Shown: piece by piece, positions 60,641 through 64,000 of the stretch
Layout of the letters: the number at the start of each line of letters is the position of its first letter
How positions within the stretch are numbered: the stretch's first letter is position 1
Source of the DNA: Streptomyces iranensis
GTDB lineage: Bacteria > Actinomycetota > Actinomycetes > Streptomycetales > Streptomycetaceae
Assembly (NCBI RefSeq): GCF_017874715.1
Contig: NZ_JAGGLR010000008.1
Span: forward strand, 1 to 64,000
Length of the DNA stretch: 64,000 nucleotides
Direction of reading: 5' to 3'
Translations under genes and position numbers: made by a program
The notes under the pieces: model-generated
Told to the model about the DNA's origin: nothing
What the model saw: only the letters and a program-made list of their open reading frames with translations
Databases searched by the model: none

Positions 60641-61252
60641 ATGACATCCGTCCTCGTCTGCGACGACTCCCCGCTTGCCCGAGAGGCGCTGCGCCGCGCG
60701 GTGGCGACCGTGCCCGGCGTCGAGCGTGTGACGACGGCGGCCAACGGCGAGGAAGTCCTCCGCCGCTGGGGTGCCGACCGCTCGGATCTGATTCTGATGG
60801 ACGTACGGATGCCCGGTCTCGGCGGGGTCGAGACCGTGCGGCGGCTGCTCTCCGCCGACCCCGGCGCCCGGATCATCATGCTCACGGTCGCCGAGGACCT
60901 GGACGGAGTGGCGCTGGCCGTGGCGGCCGGCGCCCGTGGCTATCTGCACAAGGACGCCTCGCGCGCCGAGCTGCGCGCCACCGTGACCCAGGCGCTCGCC
61001 GACCCCACCTGGCGGCTGGCCCCGCGCCGGCTGCGCTCGGCCGAGATGGGCGCCGCGCCCACGCTCACCGCGCGGGAGATCCAGGTGCTCGAGGGCATGA
61101 GCCACGGCCGGTCCAACGCGGAGATCGGCCGCGAGCTGTTCCTGTCCGAGGACACGGTCAAGACGCACGCACGCCGGTTGTTCAAGAAGCTCGGCGCGTC
61201 CGACCGGGCACATGCGGTGGCCCTCGGGTTCCGCTGGGGTCTGGTCCGCTGA
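60641..61252 (+). CDS. bldM: developmental response regulator BldM
   Basis: BldM is an orphan NarL/FixJ-type regulator needed for aerial hyphae and, with WhiI, for sporulation. The 203-residue product has a receiver domain (LVCDDSPLAREALRRAV, Asp54 in LILMDVRMPG, the lysine in YLHKDASRAEL) and a LuxR-type HTH (about 137-203, LTAREIQVLEGMSHG, AEIGRELFLSEDTVKTHARR). It matches the BldM sequence I remember. The start follows GGAGGG. Confidence 0.95.
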   Translation: MTSVLVCDDSPLAREALRRAVATVPGVERVTTAANGEEVLRRWGADRSDLILMDVRMPGLGGVETVRRLLSADPGARIIMLTVAEDLDGVALAVAAGARGYLHKDASRAELRATVTQALADPTWRLAPRRLRSAEMGAAPTLTAREIQVLEGMSHGRSNAEIGRELFLSEDTVKTHARRLFKKLGASDRAHAVALGFRWGLVR

Positions 61253-61449
61253 TCCGGCCACGACCGTTCTGACGTGCTGCGCAGCGGGGGCGCGACGGTC
61301 CCCGCCCGTCGGGTGGCGGGCGGGGCGAAAGCGTGCGCGGCGAGCGCTGTGGTGGTGGCCTGTATCAGTTCCCCGCGCTATGCCGCATCCTTGAAGGTGT
61401 GGAGTTCCTCGGGGACGGTTCGGTCGGGCGTGAGGGGAGAGCGCAGGAC

Positions 61450-62154
61450 GTGACGACAACCGGCGCACCTGCTCATAACGCTTCAGCGCACAACTACGGA
61501 CGCGATGCCACGGAGCCTCCGGGCCCGAGGCACCATGGATGGATGCCGCGCGACGACGAGAGCCCAGGAGCCCCCAAGGGAGCTCCCGGGGGTACGGGGG
61601 CGATCGGCTCCCTCGTCGGGCGCGCAGCCGAGGGGGACGAGCGGGCCACCCACGATCTGCTGGCCCTGGTCCACCCGCTGGCCCTGCGCTACTGCCGTAC
61701 GAGACTGTCCCGACTTCCGGGTGATGCCCGCCACTTCGTGGACGACCTGGCGCAGGAGGTCTGTCTCGCGGTGCTGTGCGCGCTGCCGCGCTACCGCGAC
61801 ACCGGAAAGCCCTTCGAGGCGTTCGTCGTGGCCATCGCCTCGCACAAGGTCGCCGATCTGCAGCGGGCCGCCATGCGCCACCCGGGCTCCACGGCCATCC
61901 CCTCGGACGAGATGCCGGAGCAGCCGGACGATTCGCTGGGGCCCGAGGAGCGGGCGCTGCTCAGCAGCGACGCGGAGTGGGCCAAGAAGCTGCTGGCCAA
62001 CCTTCCGGAGAACCAGCGCGAGCTGGTGCTGTTGAGGGTCGCGGTCGGGCTGACGGCGGAGGAGACCGGGCAGATGCTCGGAATGTCCCCCGGGGCGGTG
62101 CGGGTCGCCCAGCACCGGGCGCTGAGCAGACTGCGCGCGCTCGCCGAGCAGTGA
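61450..62154 (+). CDS. shbA: ECF-type sigma factor ShbA
   Basis: ShbA (SCO4769 in S. coelicolor, from memory) drives transcription of hrdB, the principal sigma gene. The product has sigma region 2 (LVHPLALRYCRTRL to DDLAQEVCLAVL and YRDTGKPFEAFVVAIASHKV) and region 4 (LLANLPENQRELVLLRVAVG, TAEETGQMLGMSPGAVRVAQHRAL). The GTG at 61450 after GGGGAG gives 234 residues; an ATG at 61543 gives 203. It lies between bldM and guaB, as expected. Confidence 0.82.
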   Translation: MTTTGAPAHNASAHNYGRDATEPPGPRHHGWMPRDDESPGAPKGAPGGTGAIGSLVGRAAEGDERATHDLLALVHPLALRYCRTRLSRLPGDARHFVDDLAQEVCLAVLCALPRYRDTGKPFEAFVVAIASHKVADLQRAAMRHPGSTAIPSDEMPEQPDDSLGPEERALLSSDAEWAKKLLANLPENQRELVLLRVAVGLTAEETGQMLGMSPGAVRVAQHRALSRLRALAEQ

Positions 62155-62228
62155 GCCCCTGGCCCACCGGAGTTCTGATCGGCTCGTTATCTTGTTGTGC
62201 CTTCCGCATTTAGCAGGTCGCTGAGAAG

Positions 62229-62237
62229 TTATCCACA
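62229..62237. promoter_or_regulatory. DnaA-box-like site upstream of guaB
   Basis: TTATCCACA matches the consensus DnaA box exactly. It lies 74 bases before the guaB start and about 30 bases before a TAGCAT -10-like hexamer (62266-62271). Confidence 0.55.
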
Positions 62238-62310
62238 GGGCGGAATGAGGCACTCGGGGAGCCCGTTAGCATGGGAGTCCGCGCTGGGGCAAGACCATTG
62301 GAAGGGTGTC

Positions 62311-63813
62311 ATGACTGACAACGTCGACGGAGTGCCTGAGAAGTTCGCCATGCTCGGGCTGACGTACGACGACGTGCTGCTGCTGCCGGGCGCCTCCGAG
62401 GTGCTGCCGAACGCGGTCGACACCTCGTCCAGGGTCTCCCGGAACGTGCGGGTGAATGTGCCGCTGCTGTCCGCCGCCATGGACAAGGTCACCGAGTCCC
62501 GGATGGCCATCGCCATGGCCCGGCAGGGCGGCGTGGGCGTGCTGCACCGCAATCTGTCCATCGAGGACCAGGCCAACCAGGTCGACCTGGTCAAGCGGTC
62601 GGAGTCCGGTATGGTCACCGACCCGATCACGGTCCGGCCGGACGCCACGCTGCACGAGGCGGACGCGCTGTGCGCGAAGTTCCGCATCAGCGGGGTGCCG
62701 GTCACGGACGCCGTGGGCAAGCTGCTCGGCATCGTCACCAACCGTGACATGGCCTTCGAGGTCGACCGGGGCCGCCAGGTCCGCGAGGTCATGACCCCGA
62801 TGCCGCTGGTCACCGGCAAGGTGGGGATCTCCGGCGAGGACGCGATGCAGCTGCTGCGCCGCCACAAGATCGAGAAGCTGCCGCTGGTCGACGACGCGGG
62901 CCTGCTCAAGGGCCTGATCACGGTCAAGGACTTCGTGAAGGCCGAGAAGTACCCCCACGCGGCGAAGGACGCGGGCGGCCGGCTGGTCGTCGGCGCCGCC
63001 GTCGGCGTCGGCGACGAGTCGTACGAGCGGGCGCAGGCGCTGGTCGAGGCCGGGGCCGACTTCCTGGTCGTGGACAGCGCGCACGGCCACAGCCGGGGCA
63101 TCCTCGACATGATCGCCAAGATCAAGTCCAATATCGCGGTCGATGTGGTGGGCGGCAATGTCGCCACCAGGGACGGCGCCCAGGCGCTGATCGACGCGGG
63201 GGTGGACGGGGTCAAGGTCGGCGTCGGTCCGGGCTCGATCTGCACCACGCGCGTGGTCGCGGGCATCGGCGTGCCGCAGGTGACGGCGATCTACGAGGCC
63301 GCCCGCGCCTGTCACGCCGCCGGAGTGCCGCTGATCGGCGACGGCGGTCTGCAGTTCTCGGGCGACATCGCCAAGGCGATCGCGGCCGGTGCGGACACCG
63401 TGATGCTGGGCAGCCTGCTGGCCGGCTGCGAGGAGTCGCCGGGCGAGATGGTCTTCATCAACGGCAAGCAGTTCAAGTCCTACCGGGGCATGGGCTCCCT
63501 GGCCGCCATGCAGACGCGTGGCCAGGCCCGCTCGTACTCCAAGGACCGCTACTTCCAGGACAACGTCCTGTCCGAGGACAAGCTGGTCCCCGAGGGCATC
63601 GAGGGCCAGGTGCCCTACCGTGGTCCGCTGGCCTCGGTCGCGCACCAGCTGGTGGGCGGTCTGCGGGCGTCGATGGGCTATGTCGGCTCGGCCAATGTGG
63701 CGGAGTTGAAGGAGAAGGGCCGCTTTGTGCGGATCACCGCGGCGGGCCTCAAGGAGAGCCACCCGCATGACATCCAGATGACCACCGAGGCGCCGAACTA
63801 CTCTGGCCGTTGA
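62311..63813 (+). CDS. guaB: inosine-5'-monophosphate dehydrogenase
   Basis: IMPDH makes XMP from IMP, the committed step to GMP. The 500-residue product has the TIM-barrel start GLTYDDVLLLPGASEVLPN, a CBS pair (about 100-215, MVTDPITVRPDATL and VTNRDMAFEV), the nucleotide segment DSAHGHSRG and the catalytic loop VGPGSICTTRVVAG with its cysteine, then YRGMGSL and the flap. Start at 62311 is fixed by the family. A related gene follows. Confidence 0.96.
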   Translation: MTDNVDGVPEKFAMLGLTYDDVLLLPGASEVLPNAVDTSSRVSRNVRVNVPLLSAAMDKVTESRMAIAMARQGGVGVLHRNLSIEDQANQVDLVKRSESGMVTDPITVRPDATLHEADALCAKFRISGVPVTDAVGKLLGIVTNRDMAFEVDRGRQVREVMTPMPLVTGKVGISGEDAMQLLRRHKIEKLPLVDDAGLLKGLITVKDFVKAEKYPHAAKDAGGRLVVGAAVGVGDESYERAQALVEAGADFLVVDSAHGHSRGILDMIAKIKSNIAVDVVGGNVATRDGAQALIDAGVDGVKVGVGPGSICTTRVVAGIGVPQVTAIYEAARACHAAGVPLIGDGGLQFSGDIAKAIAAGADTVMLGSLLAGCEESPGEMVFINGKQFKSYRGMGSLAAMQTRGQARSYSKDRYFQDNVLSEDKLVPEGIEGQVPYRGPLASVAHQLVGGLRASMGYVGSANVAELKEKGRFVRITAAGLKESHPHDIQMTTEAPNYSGR

Positions 63814-63941
63814 TCCACGCTGTCCGCTGATCCGTGCTGTCCGTGCTGTCCGTGCCATCCGCGCCGTTCACCCGGGCGACCTTGCGACGGTGCGGGCAGG
63901 GATACTGGGACGGCTGTTCGTGAACAGGGAAAGGCACCCAC

Positions 63942-64000
63942 GTGACTGAGATCGAGATCGGGCGCGGTAAGCGCGGCCGCAGGGCGTACGCGTTCGACGA
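63942..64000 (+). CDS. GuaB-related IMP dehydrogenase-like protein (N-terminus only)
   Basis: Only the first 19 complete codons are in the window (MTEIEIGRGKRGRRAYAF...). The GTG follows AGGGAAAGG. This start matches the second, GuaB-like protein that follows guaB in Streptomyces (IMPDH/GMP reductase-like, without CBS domains). The gene runs past the right edge. Confidence 0.8.
   Translation, partial: MTEIEIGRGKRGRRAYAFD

Overview
The window is a piece of a high-GC actinobacterial chromosome, almost certainly Streptomyces. The evidence is the gene order (map-infA-rpmJ-rpsM-rpsK-rpsD-rpoA-rplQ-truA, then rplM-rpsI-glmM, coaA-glmS-acpS, nnr-alr-tsaE-tsaB-rimI-tsaD, groES-groEL, bldM, a ShbA-type sigma factor and guaB), very strong third-position G/C, a WhiB-family protein, BldM, DUF397/XRE pairs and rare TTA codons. 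The developmental genes bldM and shbA and the general order match what I remember of the S. coelicolor SCO4725-SCO4771 region. No rRNA or tRNA gene was recognised, and there is no CRISPR array or prophage.

Layout. 0-6 kb: end of the spc/alpha ribosomal cluster; its rpsD carries a four-cysteine zinc motif, and hairpins separate the last genes. 6-10.2 kb: an insertion relative to the core order holding a five-gene, overlapping RsbR-RsbS-RsbT-type partner-switching operon with two PP2C phosphatases. 10-15 kb: accessory glycosyltransferase and exported proteins. 15-22 kb: rplM-rpsI, glmM, coaA, glmS and acpS (translation, amino-sugar supply and CoA/ACP priming). 22.2-25.8 kb: a small cassette between two ~200-bp near-identical inverted repeats; it contains a TTA-bearing regulator translationally coupled to a GNAT acetyltransferase, and three small genes on the other strand. 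25.9-34.5 kb: nnr, alr, an alpha/beta hydrolase and the tsaE/tsaB/rimI/tsaD group (t6A tRNA modification and ribosomal N-acetylation). 34.5-35.2 kb: a 25-bp tandem-repeat array. 35-44 kb: a SARP-like regulator divergent from an epoxide hydrolase/dehalogenase-fold enzyme, then a MacB-type ABC efflux operon with a cysteine-rich lipoprotein, divergent from a two-component system. 44-52.5 kb: the most unstable stretch, with an amber-interrupted deacetylase pseudogene, an IS200/IS605-type element (TnpA plus TnpB), an arylamine N-acetyltransferase, the DUF397/XRE/ATP-binding trio and a BAHD-type acyltransferase. 52.5-64 kb: core again (methyltransferase, deacetylase lipoprotein, CIRCE-controlled groES-groEL, SDR, MOSC, LysR, WhiB-like, bldM, shbA, guaB and the start of a GuaB-related gene).

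How it fits together. The core blocks support translation, cell-wall precursor synthesis (glmM, glmS, alr), chaperones, purines and development. The accessory blocks look like regulatory and stress modules: stressosome-like partner switching, bldA-dependent genes marked by TTA codons at three places, a two-component system with its efflux pump, and an XRE/DUF397 system. Repetitive DNA concentrates in 3'-to-3' intergenic gaps and at accessory boundaries. All functional calls come from reading the sequence and from memory of families; no database search was run.
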